Below, piece by piece: positions 8,654-16,435 of a stretch of 64,000 nt of DNA. The stretch is from Vibrio ishigakensis. Lineage in GTDB: Bacteria > Pseudomonadota > Gammaproteobacteria > Enterobacterales > Vibrionaceae. The stretch's first letter is position 1, and each line of letters opens with the position of its first letter. The notes beneath the pieces were generated by a model that saw only the letters and a program-made list of their open reading frames with translations, ran no database searches and was not told the DNA's origin. Both the position numbers and the translations under genes were made by a program. The stretch lies in contig NZ_AP024881.1 of NCBI RefSeq assembly GCF_024347675.1, forward strand, positions 806,001-870,000. Direction: 5' to 3'.

Positions 8654-8977
8654 TTACTCGATAAAGTCTTTACGCATTGGTGTGAAGTTGTCTAGCAACA
8701 CACCTTTCTCTAGGCATTTTGCACCGTGGATGATGTTTGGCTCTTTGTAAAGCGCGTCACCCGCAGAAACGATCTTAGTCTCGTCACCAATAGTGAACTC
8801 GAACTTGCCAGAGATAACATAAGTTAGCTGCTCGTGTGGGTGGCTATGAAGTGCGGCAACAGTGCCTTCTTCAAAGTAAACCTCAACGCTCATCATGTTT
8901 TCGCTGTATGCCAAGATCTTGCGGCTTAGGCCGTTACCCAAATCTTCCAACTCGATGTCTTTGTTGTAATTAAACAT
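8654..8977 (-). CDS. kdgF: KdgF-type cupin, unsaturated uronate linearisation
   Basis: This 107-residue single-domain cupin has the metal-binding motif HSHPHEQLTYVISGKFEF (His, His, Glu/Gln) and the second-motif H in PNIIHGAKC, matching KdgF in length and pattern. KdgF converts 4,5-unsaturated uronate monomers to the linear 5-keto-4-deoxyuronate. The start at ATG 8977 (FNYNKDIELEDLGNG) gives the family length; an upstream in-frame ATG at 9010 would overlap the end of kduD. It is flanked by kduD (17 bp upstream) and the RpiB-fold isomerase (20 bp downstream), which act on the following steps. Confidence 0.88.
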   Translation of the reverse strand: MFNYNKDIELEDLGNGLSRKILAYSENMMSVEVYFEEGTVAALHSHPHEQLTYVISGKFEFTIGDETKIVSAGDALYKEPNIIHGAKCLEKGVLLDNFTPMRKDFIE

Positions 8978-8994
8978 TTGCTTTTTACCCAGTT

Positions 8995-9756
8995 TTAGCG
9001 GGCTAACCAACCGCCATCTACAGCGATGGTGTAGCCATTAATATAGTTAGAGGCAGACGATGCTAGGAACACACATGGTCCCGCTAGATCTTCTGGCGTA
9101 CCCCAGCGGTTGGCTGGAATGCGCTCAAGGATCTCATTGTTACGCTTCTCGTCTGCGCGTAGTGCCGCCGTGTTGTCCGTCGCCATATAACCTGGTGCGA
9201 TAGCATTCACGTTAATACCGTGACTTGCCCACTCGTTAGCCATCAGGCGCGTAATTCCCATTACACCACTCTTTGAAGCAGTGTAAGACGGTACGCGGAT
9301 ACCACCTTGGAAAGACAACATGGATGCGATATTGATGATCTTGCCGCCTTCGCCTTGAGCAATGAATTGCTTAGAAACCGCTTGGGACATAAAGAAAACA
9401 GATTTCACATTGATATCCATTACTTCATCCCAGTCTTTTTCTGAGAACTCGATTGCGTCAGCGCGGCGGATAATCCCCGCGTTGTTCACTAAAACGTCGA
9501 TTCGACCAAACTCAGTTACTGCCTTATCTACGATAGATGGAATGTCATCCATCTTCATTAGGTTAGCGCGAACATCAAGAAACTTGCGGCCTAGTGCCTC
9601 AACCTTCTGTTTTGTCTCTGTTGGCTCGGAGATATTTACGCCAACAATGTCGCAGCCTGCGCTAGCTAGACCAACGGCCATGCCTTGACCTAGACCTGTG
9701 TTGCAACCAGTAACGATAGCGACCTTACCGGCGAGATTGAAAGAGTCGAGCATCAT
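8995..9756 (-). CDS. kduD: 2-dehydro-3-deoxy-D-gluconate 5-dehydrogenase KduD
   Basis: This 253-residue short-chain dehydrogenase has the NAD(P) motif TGCNTGLGQGMA near residues 16-27, the NNAG motif, catalytic Ser in INIASMLSF, and YTASKSG (YxxxK). SFNLAGKVAIVTGCNTGLGQ closely follows the KduD consensus. KduD reduces 3-deoxy-D-glycero-2,5-hexodiulosonate to 2-keto-3-deoxygluconate. The start has AAGGA seven bases upstream. It leads the leftward kduD-kdgF-isomerase unit. KDG kinase and KDPG aldolase, needed to complete the pathway, are not in this window. Confidence 0.9.
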   Translation of the reverse strand: MMLDSFNLAGKVAIVTGCNTGLGQGMAVGLASAGCDIVGVNISEPTETKQKVEALGRKFLDVRANLMKMDDIPSIVDKAVTEFGRIDVLVNNAGIIRRADAIEFSEKDWDEVMDINVKSVFFMSQAVSKQFIAQGEGGKIINIASMLSFQGGIRVPSYTASKSGVMGITRLMANEWASHGINVNAIAPGYMATDNTAALRADEKRNNEILERIPANRWGTPEDLAGPCVFLASSASNYINGYTIAVDGGWLAR

Positions 9757-9796
9757 AGTGATTTCCTTAGTTTACCTGATCGTTATGTAATTTTGT

Positions 9797-9812
9797 ATGA
9801 CTAATGTGTCAT
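9797..9812. repeat. Small palindrome in the kduD promoter region
   Basis: ATGAC-TAATGT-GTCAT lies about 40 bp upstream of the kduD start codon, close to where a -10/+1 region would be. It differs from the KdgR boxes, so a second regulator is possible, but a chance palindrome cannot be excluded. Confidence 0.35.
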
Positions 9813-9858
9813 TTCGTTGATAGCTAATCTATCCAAACTGAATTGCCGAGTCAACTAA

Positions 9859-9954
9859 AATGAAATGATGTTTTAATTTTATTTATTGCGCAGTTTTGAA
9901 AATGAGATCTGTGCCACCTAATTCGGTTCGTATTTTTTGAAAAACCTTTTCAAG
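9859..9954. promoter_or_regulatory. Two KdgR-like operators between kduD and kdgR
   Basis: TGAAA-TGATG-TTTTA (9861-9875) and TGAAA-AACCT-TTTCA (9938-9952) match the same palindrome as the two boxes before the symporter. The first is placed for the leftward kduD unit; the second lies 56 bp before the kdgR start and suggests autoregulation. Confidence 0.72.
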
Positions 9955-10007
9955 ATTTGTCGAGGGTAGGGTTATAATCACCGCGCTAATATGGAGAACA
10001 GATAACT

Positions 10008-10793
10008 ATGGCAGAAAAGAGCACTCAGCCTGAGGCCGTATCCTCGGTACTAAAGGTATTTAAGATTTTGGAGGCCCTTGGCGAGCAAAAGGAGATCGGC
10101 GTTTCAGATCTTTCTCAAAGATTGATGATGTCTAAGGCGACTACTTACCGTTTTCTACAAACAATGAAGACCCTTGGCTATGTGGCTCAAGAGGGTGAAG
10201 CGGATAAATACAGCCTGACACTACGCCTATTTGAGTTGAGTGCTAAGTCTCTAGAGTTTGTTGACCTGATTGAATTGGCTGATCTTGAAATGACTAAGAT
10301 TGGTGAGGAAACGGGTGAAGCCCTTCACCTAGGCGCTCTGGACGAAGATGCCATCATCTATATCCACAAGCTAGACGCGAAATATACCTTGCGTATGCAC
10401 TCTCGTGTGGGGCGTCGTAACCCGTTGTATAGCACTGCCATCGGTAAGGTGCTGCTTGCTCCGCGAGATGAAGAGTTTGTACGCGCTTCACTTGAAGGGG
10501 TGGAATTCCACTGCAATACCAAGAACACACATAAAGATGTGGATTCGCTACTGAAAGAGCTTGAGTTGGTTCGTGAGCAGCACTTTGCTGAAGATAACGA
10601 AGAGCAAGAGCCGGGGCTATATTGTGTGGCTGCACCTATCTATGACAGATTTGGTCACGTGATTGCCGGCGTATCTATGTCTTTCCCAACAGTGCGTTTC
10701 GACGAAGAAAGACGTATGGAATATGTGGCCATGCTACACAAAGCAGGGGCAAACATTTCCTCTAAATTGGGTTTTCATAACTACCCAGCATAA
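10008..10793 (+). CDS. kdgR: IclR family regulator KdgR
   Basis: This 261-residue protein has an N-terminal IclR winged helix (SSVLKVFKILEALGE...LSQRLMMSKATTYRFLQTMKTLGYV, residues about 12-65) and a C-terminal effector domain with the IclR landmarks GRRNPLYSTAIGKVLLA and GLYCVAAPIYD. The overall sequence agrees with KdgR, the repressor of pectin and uronate catabolism whose inducer is 2-keto-3-deoxygluconate. GGAG lies 11 bases before the ATG. The gene is divergent from kduD. Four matching operators within 3 kb support the assignment. Confidence 0.9.
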   Translation: MAEKSTQPEAVSSVLKVFKILEALGEQKEIGVSDLSQRLMMSKATTYRFLQTMKTLGYVAQEGEADKYSLTLRLFELSAKSLEFVDLIELADLEMTKIGEETGEALHLGALDEDAIIYIHKLDAKYTLRMHSRVGRRNPLYSTAIGKVLLAPRDEEFVRASLEGVEFHCNTKNTHKDVDSLLKELELVREQHFAEDNEEQEPGLYCVAAPIYDRFGHVIAGVSMSFPTVRFDEERRMEYVAMLHKAGANISSKLGFHNYPA

Positions 10794-10794
10794 T

Positions 10795-10824
10795 AAAAGG
10801 CGAGCTTAATGCTCGCCTTTTTGT
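10795..10824. terminator. Bidirectional intrinsic terminator
   Basis: AAAAGGCGAGC - TTAAT - GCTCGCCTTTTT separates the convergent kdgR and quinone reductase genes and has T-runs on both strands. Confidence 0.9.
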
Positions 10825-10828
10825 ATGA

Positions 10829-11497
10829 CTAATACTCGCCGACATCTATCTTAGATTCGTTAAAAATGCCCTTGAGTCTAGTGTCAAAACGCTCGAGTTC
10901 TGCCTTGCGTTCCTCGTCACTCATTCTCGCCGGGCCGTAAACCGTGAATGGTTCTAGAACATCGTAGCCATTGAACTCAAAGATGCCGCGATGGATAGGT
11001 CGCAGTATCCCCATCAGGTCGCCATTCCAACCGCCTTTCACATAGATCTCTTCACCGCCACCCATGGTTAGGCTGAGCATGGCTTTTTTACCCTTGAATG
11101 GCCCTGTTTCGTAGATGCGACCACGACCATAGGTGCGCGCCATAGCAAATACTCTGTCTACCCAACCTTTGAGTACCGCTGGCAACCCAAACCACCAAAG
11201 TGGGAACTGGAAGATAACCAAGTCAGCCCATTCCAGTTTTTGCAGTTCGGTTTCGATTTCCGGTGCAAAGCCGTCATTGTCGGTGGCGTGCATCTCTTCA
11301 AGCTGCTGTTTAAAGAACTCTGGGTCATGCACCGTGGTGAAGTTGTGCCTTCCAGAGGTAGGGTTAAACTCCATTGCGTGAAGATCAGAGGTTTTTACCT
11401 GATGACCTCGTGATTTAAGTGATTCCACGGATTGATTAAACAGGGCTGCATTAAAGCTCTTTGGCTCTGGGTGCCAGTAAACAACGAGTACATTCAT
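10829..11497 (-). CDS. NAD(P)H-dependent quinone reductase, flavodoxin-like fold
   Basis: This 222-residue protein starts MNVLVVYWHPEPKSFNAALF, the flavodoxin-like fold with the FMN/FAD phosphate loop, and has DLVIFQFPLWWFGLPAVLKGWVDRVF and LSLTMGGGEEIY, all typical of the NQO1/MdaB/KefF group. Such enzymes perform two-electron reduction of quinones or electrophiles with NAD(P)H. Its start codon overlaps the stop of the ankyrin gene by one base (TAATG), so the two are translationally coupled. A LysR gene lies divergently upstream of the pair and may control it. Confidence 0.85.
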   Translation of the reverse strand: MNVLVVYWHPEPKSFNAALFNQSVESLKSRGHQVKTSDLHAMEFNPTSGRHNFTTVHDPEFFKQQLEEMHATDNDGFAPEIETELQKLEWADLVIFQFPLWWFGLPAVLKGWVDRVFAMARTYGRGRIYETGPFKGKKAMLSLTMGGGEEIYVKGGWNGDLMGILRPIHRGIFEFNGYDVLEPFTVYGPARMSDEERKAELERFDTRLKGIFNESKIDVGEY

Positions 11498-12441
11498 TAC
11501 TTTTTCTCCAACATCTCTACGATTGAGGTGTATTGATATTCTTTAGCTAGCTCTAGCGGAGTTTTCCCGTCGAAGCCTCTTAAATCTGTGCGAGCACCTG
11601 CGTTTATCAGGTTAGCGGCCGCTTGTGTATGACCGTGCCAGATGGCGTCGTGAAGCGGGGTATAACCATTATTTGGACCTTGGGCGTCTAAGGTTTCTTT
11701 AAAACCACCAAAGCGACTTAATAACTCAATGATCTCTGGATGTCCGTTGTAAGCCGCTTTATGCAAAGGAATGGCTTTCATATAGTGGTCCGGAATGGTT
11801 TGGTCGCCACCTAGCTCCATCAAAGCCTTTAGGCTTTCTACTTGACCATCTCTTGCTGCCACCATCACTGCGGTATGTTCATCATTGCCTGATGAGGTGA
11901 TAGGTGACGCTAGATTTAGCGCGCTATGATCTTCAAGTGCCTGAATAGCTTCTGCTTTATCGCTATCACTGCCATTTGAGGTGATTAGGTTAAAGTGCGT
12001 CATCTTGGCTTGGGTATCGGCTAGGCATTTTGCATAGTCGTCAAATAGCGAATGGAACATTTGTGCTTGTTCAAGACCGAAACTGTCGTCGCTAGACGCA
12101 CCGAAATCGATAAGCTGGGTCGCTTTTAGACCAAAGGTAGAGACGATCTCTGTGTTGATATCCGGTTGTGATAGCAGCAGCTTTGTCACCTGCGGCTTAC
12201 GATGCCATACCGAAATCATTAGTGGGGTAACCCCATGCTTAGGGGTCTGTAGATTGATAAACGCCCCAGCCTTTAACAGAGCCTCTACCCACTTGGTCGA
12301 TGTTTGCTGAGCCGCAATGTGCAATGGGGAATTACCCATTACAGGGTCAAGCTGATTGATATCAGCACCTTGTGCAAGTGCTTGGCTGAAGGCATCGAAG
12401 TCGTTATTGATAATGGCTTGTTGTAATACTGGCATTGTCAT
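11497..12441 (-). CDS. Ankyrin repeat protein
   Basis: This 314-residue protein is built of ankyrin repeats: clear copies are NSPLHIAAQQTSTKWVEALLKAGAFIN, VTPLMISVWHRKPQVTKLLL, HTAVMVAARDGQVESLKALMELGGD, AIPLHKAAYNGHPEIIELLSRFGG, YTPLHDAIWHGHTQAAANLINAGARTD and KTPLELAKEYQYTSIVEMLEK. A less regular stretch lies in about residues 110-165. No signal peptide is visible. It precedes the quinone reductase with a one-base stop/start overlap, so a protein-protein role linked to that enzyme is possible, but the sequence does not reveal a partner. Confidence 0.85.
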   Translation of the reverse strand: MTMPVLQQAIINNDFDAFSQALAQGADINQLDPVMGNSPLHIAAQQTSTKWVEALLKAGAFINLQTPKHGVTPLMISVWHRKPQVTKLLLSQPDINTEIVSTFGLKATQLIDFGASSDDSFGLEQAQMFHSLFDDYAKCLADTQAKMTHFNLITSNGSDSDKAEAIQALEDHSALNLASPITSSGNDEHTAVMVAARDGQVESLKALMELGGDQTIPDHYMKAIPLHKAAYNGHPEIIELLSRFGGFKETLDAQGPNNGYTPLHDAIWHGHTQAAANLINAGARTDLRGFDGKTPLELAKEYQYTSIVEMLEKK

Positions 12442-12539
12442 GGTGATTACCCGTTGTGCTGTGGAATGACTATAGTATTGAACAGATATTTATTAACCGG
12501 TAGTGTGTGTTTGATTACTCTTTGGATAACTAAAAGTTT

Positions 12540-13445
12540 ATGAAATCTCTCCCGACCCAATTACCCATCTTTATCCAAGTCGCTAAAACAGGAAGTTTCG
12601 CCAGTGCAGCGCGAGCACTGGGTATATCGCCTCCAGCGGTCAGCAAAGCGATAGGCAAGCTCGAAGAAGAGTGGCAGGTGAAGCTGTTTTTGCGCTCATC
12701 CCACTCACTCAGCTTGACTCAGGTTGGGCAACAGCTGTTTGACAGTTTGACTCCGTCGGTCGAAGCGATACAAAGCACCATAGAGCAGGTGACTGATGAC
12801 TCTAGTAGCGTCACAGGTAAGCTAAAGATCAATCTGCCTGCTAGCTCCATAGGTCAAGAACACATATTGCCCCTTATCTTGGAGTTTATGCAGGAAAACA
12901 CGGAGATCAGCTGCGACCTTCGCTTTGATGACCGAGTAGTGGACCTAGTAGAGCATGGTTTTGACCTAGGTATTGGCACTTCTATCAACCAAGACTCGCG
13001 CCTGATTGCTCGCCCACTGTTTGAGGTGAGTATAGGTATGTATGCCAGTAAGGATTATCTCGCAAGAAAAGGTACGCCGAAAACACTGCAAGAGTTGGAG
13101 CAACACGATTGTATTCCAGTGCGCTCCCTCACCAGTGGTCGATTTCACAGCTGGCGACTAAAAGAGGGTGAGCAGTTTAAGTTGTATGAGCCCAAAGGGC
13201 GCCTTGAGGTGAATCACTTTAAAGCTGCAAAAGAGGCCGCTTTGAAAGGCGCGGGTATTGTTTGTCTGGGCAGTTGGATGTTTGATGATGAGCTAGAAAG
13301 AGGCGAGATAGTACCTATCATGCAGCCCTTCTGGGGCGAGTCTATTCCCGTGTGGCTCTATTATTCCTCTAGAGAGTTTCTGCCAACACGAGTTCGCGCC
13401 TTGATAGATTTTTTAGTGGCGAACATCCACAAGGTGGCTAGCTAA
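12540..13445 (+). CDS. LysR family transcriptional regulator
   Basis: This 301-residue protein has the LysR HTH at residues about 5-62 (FIQVAKTGSFASAARALGISPPAVSKAIGKLEEEWQVKLF) and a periplasmic-binding-like effector domain beginning near GKLKINLPASS. It belongs to the AaeR/DmlR-like group by its RLARPLFEVSIGMYASKDYL pattern. It is divergent from the ankyrin-quinone reductase pair with a 98 bp gap, so control of that pair is the usual expectation. Its 3' end overlaps the next, convergent LysR gene by 8 bp. Confidence 0.88.
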   Translation: MKSLPTQLPIFIQVAKTGSFASAARALGISPPAVSKAIGKLEEEWQVKLFLRSSHSLSLTQVGQQLFDSLTPSVEAIQSTIEQVTDDSSSVTGKLKINLPASSIGQEHILPLILEFMQENTEISCDLRFDDRVVDLVEHGFDLGIGTSINQDSRLIARPLFEVSIGMYASKDYLARKGTPKTLQELEQHDCIPVRSLTSGRFHSWRLKEGEQFKLYEPKGRLEVNHFKAAKEAALKGAGIVCLGSWMFDDELERGEIVPIMQPFWGESIPVWLYYSSREFLPTRVRALIDFLVANIHKVAS

Positions 13446-14355
13446 GGCGCTTATGCCCTCTGGCTTGCGCGTCTTTTAGATAAATCTGCAAACACTTAAA
13501 ACAGAGCTCTCTAAACCAGCGATGGGACAGGTCTTTTTGGTGTTTGGCATGCCACAAAAGATAATAGCTGTGGCTTGGCAGGCGAAAGGGCAGTTTAGCA
13601 ATATGAAGGTCTGGATAGTTGCCCGCGATGTGCAGTGGTGCGGTAATCAGTGCTTTGCTTCGCCTAACCACCTCCATTGCTGAATCGAATGACGGCACCT
13701 TGGCCAGTATTTGGCGCGATTGTTGATGCTCCACAAATACCTGTTTGACCGCCTGCTTCATCTCTTGCATTCCATGGACAGTAATATGTTTGGCATCGAG
13801 ATAATCCGTGATAGCTAGAGGCTTATTCGCGAGCGAGTTATCCTTGTTCATCACTACCACATATTCATCTTGGATAAGCTTTTTACCATGGATATTTTCA
13901 GGAAAGGTATCTAGGGTTGTGGCCAGTAGCTCTACCGAGTCCTCTAGCATTGAGCCAAGGTTTTGCTGTTGCCAAAGTAGACTGTGCAGGCTGGATTTGG
14001 GTGCTTGCTTTTCTAACTCTAAACATATCAAGGGCGCGATATGTTCAGACAGAAATGCGGTGTAGGCTAACCTGAACTCTCTAGTGCACTCCTTTGGTTC
14101 AAATTGCTCTGCCGCATACAGCTTATCCAGACTCTCTATTATCAAAGGCAACTGTTTTAGCAACTCTTCTCCACGTGCAGTCACCACAAAACCTTTCCCT
14201 TGACGCACTAGTATTGGATCTGCAAAGGCTTCTCGGATCTGTGCTAGGGTGCGGCTCATTGCTGATTGGGTGACATTAAGCTTGTGTGCAGACTCGGTAA
14301 GACTTCGAGTCTGCAACAGGATGAGCAGAGGTTTTAGCAGTTTATAGTTATGCAT
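13438..14355 (-). CDS. LysR family transcriptional regulator (LeuO/NodD-like group)
   Basis: This 305-residue protein has the HTH LLILLQTRSLTESAHKLNVTQSAMSRTLAQIREAFADPILVRQGKGFVVTARG, whose ADPILVR wing is typical of the LeuO/NodD/SyrM-like subgroup. I start it at ATG 14355, preceded by AAGGATAGAG and 8 bp after the GNAT stop, rather than the upstream in-frame start at 14385 inside that gene. It is probably cotranscribed with the GNAT gene. Target genes are not evident. Confidence 0.85.
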   Translation of the reverse strand: MHNYKLLKPLLILLQTRSLTESAHKLNVTQSAMSRTLAQIREAFADPILVRQGKGFVVTARGEELLKQLPLIIESLDKLYAAEQFEPKECTREFRLAYTAFLSEHIAPLICLELEKQAPKSSLHSLLWQQQNLGSMLEDSVELLATTLDTFPENIHGKKLIQDEYVVVMNKDNSLANKPLAITDYLDAKHITVHGMQEMKQAVKQVFVEHQQSRQILAKVPSFDSAMEVVRRSKALITAPLHIAGNYPDLHIAKLPFRLPSHSYYLLWHAKHQKDLSHRWFRELCFKCLQIYLKDAQARGHKRLS

Positions 14356-14363
14356 CTCTATCC

Positions 14364-14846
14364 TTAGAGGGTTTTTAGCATCCAAACATCACAGCCATTA
14401 TGCAGTGTCCCTTCAAGGGGCTGAGCTAGGTGTTCAAAGCCGAGCTTCTCATACAGACGAACCGCAGAAGTCATGTTGGATAGGGTATCCAAGTAACATT
14501 GGGTAAAGCCTTGCTGCTTGGCAAACTCAAGACACATTTCAGAGAGTTTCTTGCCCAGTCCAAGGCCTCGGCTCTCTTTGAGCAAGAACAACTTTTTCAG
14601 CTCACAGGTATCTGAACCCGGTTCAAAGGGAGCCAACCCACAACCCCCGACTAACTTGCCATCAAGCAGGGCGACCAGATATAGGCTCTGGTTTTCTGCG
14701 GTGTAAAACTGGCTCATGTTTTCCACTTCTGCATCTGATGGGCCAAAGCCTTCGCCCACTGCGCCATATTCAGCGCCAACGCTTTTTATTACCAGACACA
14801 GATCGGCATCATACTGTTTTGATACTTTGACTATCTCTAAACTCAT
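14364..14846 (-). CDS. GNAT family N-acetyltransferase
   Basis: This 160-residue protein shows the GNAT core: GGCGLAPFEPGSDTCELKKLFLLKESRGLGLGKKL, where RGLGLGK is the acetyl-CoA pyrophosphate loop (R/Q-x-x-G-x-G/A), then CYLDTLSNMTSAVRLYEKLGF (motif B). Single-domain cytoplasmic enzyme; the acceptor is unknown. It lies just before a LysR regulator on the same strand, with GGAATAAGAG upstream of its ATG. Confidence 0.85.
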   Translation of the reverse strand: MSLEIVKVSKQYDADLCLVIKSVGAEYGAVGEGFGPSDAEVENMSQFYTAENQSLYLVALLDGKLVGGCGLAPFEPGSDTCELKKLFLLKESRGLGLGKKLSEMCLEFAKQQGFTQCYLDTLSNMTSAVRLYEKLGFEHLAQPLEGTLHNGCDVWMLKTL

Positions 14847-15053
14847 ACTCTTATTCCATGGGGTTAACGTTTGATAGTCACTCTATCTATTAACGATTTT
14901 AACTAAAAATCACATTAAGTCATTTCAAGCATAATAAAAACTCATGATTGATTTGATAACCTGTCTTTTTTCACGCGAATATCAATATGTAACTGAGTGT
15001 TTCAGTGGGTTAACTCTGGATGCGTTTAAATGCATATTAGGGAGTAATATTTT

Positions 15054-15206
15054 ATGAGCGCACTCAACATTTCCAGTGAAGAATCTGAACTTAGTGAAAT
15101 GTTGTTATCTAATGATAGAAGCTATCTAAAAATCATAAACTGCCTCGAAATGAGGCGTACTTCAGGTTTTGACTATTATCCAATTATTTATGAAAAAAAG
15201 ACTTAA
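15054..15206 (+). CDS. Small ORF overlapping the dacA start
   Basis: This 50-codon reading frame starts at an ATG preceded by GGAG nine bases upstream, a better ribosome-binding site than dacA itself has. The peptide (MSALNISSEESELSEMLLSN...) is acidic in its first half and has no membrane segment or recognisable domain. It ends 17 nt inside dacA in another frame, so its translation could couple to dacA initiation. Whether it is a real protein or a leader ORF is unproven. Confidence 0.45.
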   Translation: MSALNISSEESELSEMLLSNDRSYLKIINCLEMRRTSGFDYYPIIYEKKT

Positions 15207-16347
15207 CGGTTTATCTCTTGCGCTTGCTGCCTCCCTTTCTTTTTCTGTTGCAGCTACGCCAATTGCAGTACCTAATCCGCCGGTATTGTCGGCAAAAGGC
15301 TATGTGCTTTTAGACTATAACTCGGGTGAAGTAATTGCCGAGAGTAATGCACACACACAGCTAAAACCTGCCAGTTTGACCAAACTGATGACCAGCTACA
15401 CTGCAGGACAGGAACTCAACCGTGGCAATATCTCGCAAGACGACAATGTCACCATCAGTCGTGAAGCGTGGGCGAGAAACTTTCCTGATTCATCCAAGAT
15501 GTTTATCGAGGTAGGGAACAGCGTTAAATTTAGCGACCTGCTTCGAGGTCTAATCGTACAGTCGGGTAACGATGCCTCGGTTGCGATTGCAGAGCACGTT
15601 GCTGGTTCTGAAGCGGCCTTTGTTGACCTGATGAACAGCTGGGCAAGACGTCTTGAGCTAAACAACACCTACTTTGCCAACCCGCACGGTTTAGATAACC
15701 CGGATCAAGCGACTACCCCTTACGATATGGCTAAGCTTGGACAAGCACTTATCCGTGATGTGCCAGATCTGTACCCTATTTATAGCGAAGAGTCGTTTAC
15801 CTATAACAACATTACCCAGCACAACCGCAACACCCTGCTTCGTGATCGCAGCATGAATGTGGATGGCATGAAAACCGGCTATACCGCAGGTGCCGGCTAT
15901 AGCCTAGTGAGTTCGGCTACCCAAGGAGATATGCGATTAATCTCAGTGGTCATGGGTACCTCAAGTGCAAACACGCGCGCTGCTGAAAGTAAGCGACTGC
16001 TGAATTATGGCTTCCGCTTCTTTGAAACCATTCAGCCACACCAAGTGGATGCTGAAGTCACTTCAACCCGCATCTGGATGGGTGAAGAGAACCAGCTAAG
16101 CGTAGGCATTGCAGAAGATGTATTTATGTCTGTGCGCCGTGGTGGTGGCAAGGATATCCAAGCGGTTGTTGACCTACCAAGCAAACTGAAAGCGCCAATT
16201 CATAAAGGCGATGAGATAGGCACGGTTAACTATATGGATGCTAATAACGAGGTGATTAAGAGTGCTCCTCTAGTGGCTCTGCATGATGTTGAGCAGGGTG
16301 GCTTCTTTAAGCGCATCATTGATTACATCCGTATGTTGTTTATTTAA
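15190..16347 (+). CDS. dacA: D-alanyl-D-alanine carboxypeptidase (PBP5 type)
   Basis: This 385-residue protein has a Sec signal peptide (MKKRLNGLSLALAASLSFSVAA, cleaved after VAA or ATP) and the three penicillin-binding motifs in order: SLTK (S62-K65), SGN (125-127) and KTG (228-230). A beta-rich domain follows and the C-terminus, GGFFKRIIDYIRMLFI, is the amphipathic helix that anchors PBP5/6 to the outer face of the inner membrane. It removes the terminal D-Ala from peptidoglycan pentapeptides. The start at ATG 15190 gives a proper signal peptide; a TTG at 15169 in frame is unlikely. The local Shine-Dalgarno is weak, which makes coupling to the overlapping small ORF plausible. Vibrio genomes often have more than one PBP5-like gene, so it might be dacC- or dacD-like. 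Confidence 0.9.
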   Translation: MKKRLNGLSLALAASLSFSVAATPIAVPNPPVLSAKGYVLLDYNSGEVIAESNAHTQLKPASLTKLMTSYTAGQELNRGNISQDDNVTISREAWARNFPDSSKMFIEVGNSVKFSDLLRGLIVQSGNDASVAIAEHVAGSEAAFVDLMNSWARRLELNNTYFANPHGLDNPDQATTPYDMAKLGQALIRDVPDLYPIYSEESFTYNNITQHNRNTLLRDRSMNVDGMKTGYTAGAGYSLVSSATQGDMRLISVVMGTSSANTRAAESKRLLNYGFRFFETIQPHQVDAEVTSTRIWMGEENQLSVGIAEDVFMSVRRGGGKDIQAVVDLPSKLKAPIHKGDEIGTVNYMDANNEVIKSAPLVALHDVEQGGFFKRIIDYIRMLFI

Positions 16348-16403
16348 AAGAGTTTTCCAAACTTAGACAGAGAGCAAAGGCGTCCAATAGAGATTTATGC
16401 AAA

Positions 16404-16418
16404 ATACAATCATTCTCA
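16404..16418. promoter_or_regulatory. Fur-like box
   Basis: Read on the minus strand, TGAGAATGATTGTAT agrees with the 7-1-7 Fur core TGATAATNATTATCA at about 11 of 14 fixed positions. It lies 18 bp upstream of the next start codon. Confidence 0.4.
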
Positions 16419-16435
16419 TTTGAAAGGTTGTATAA

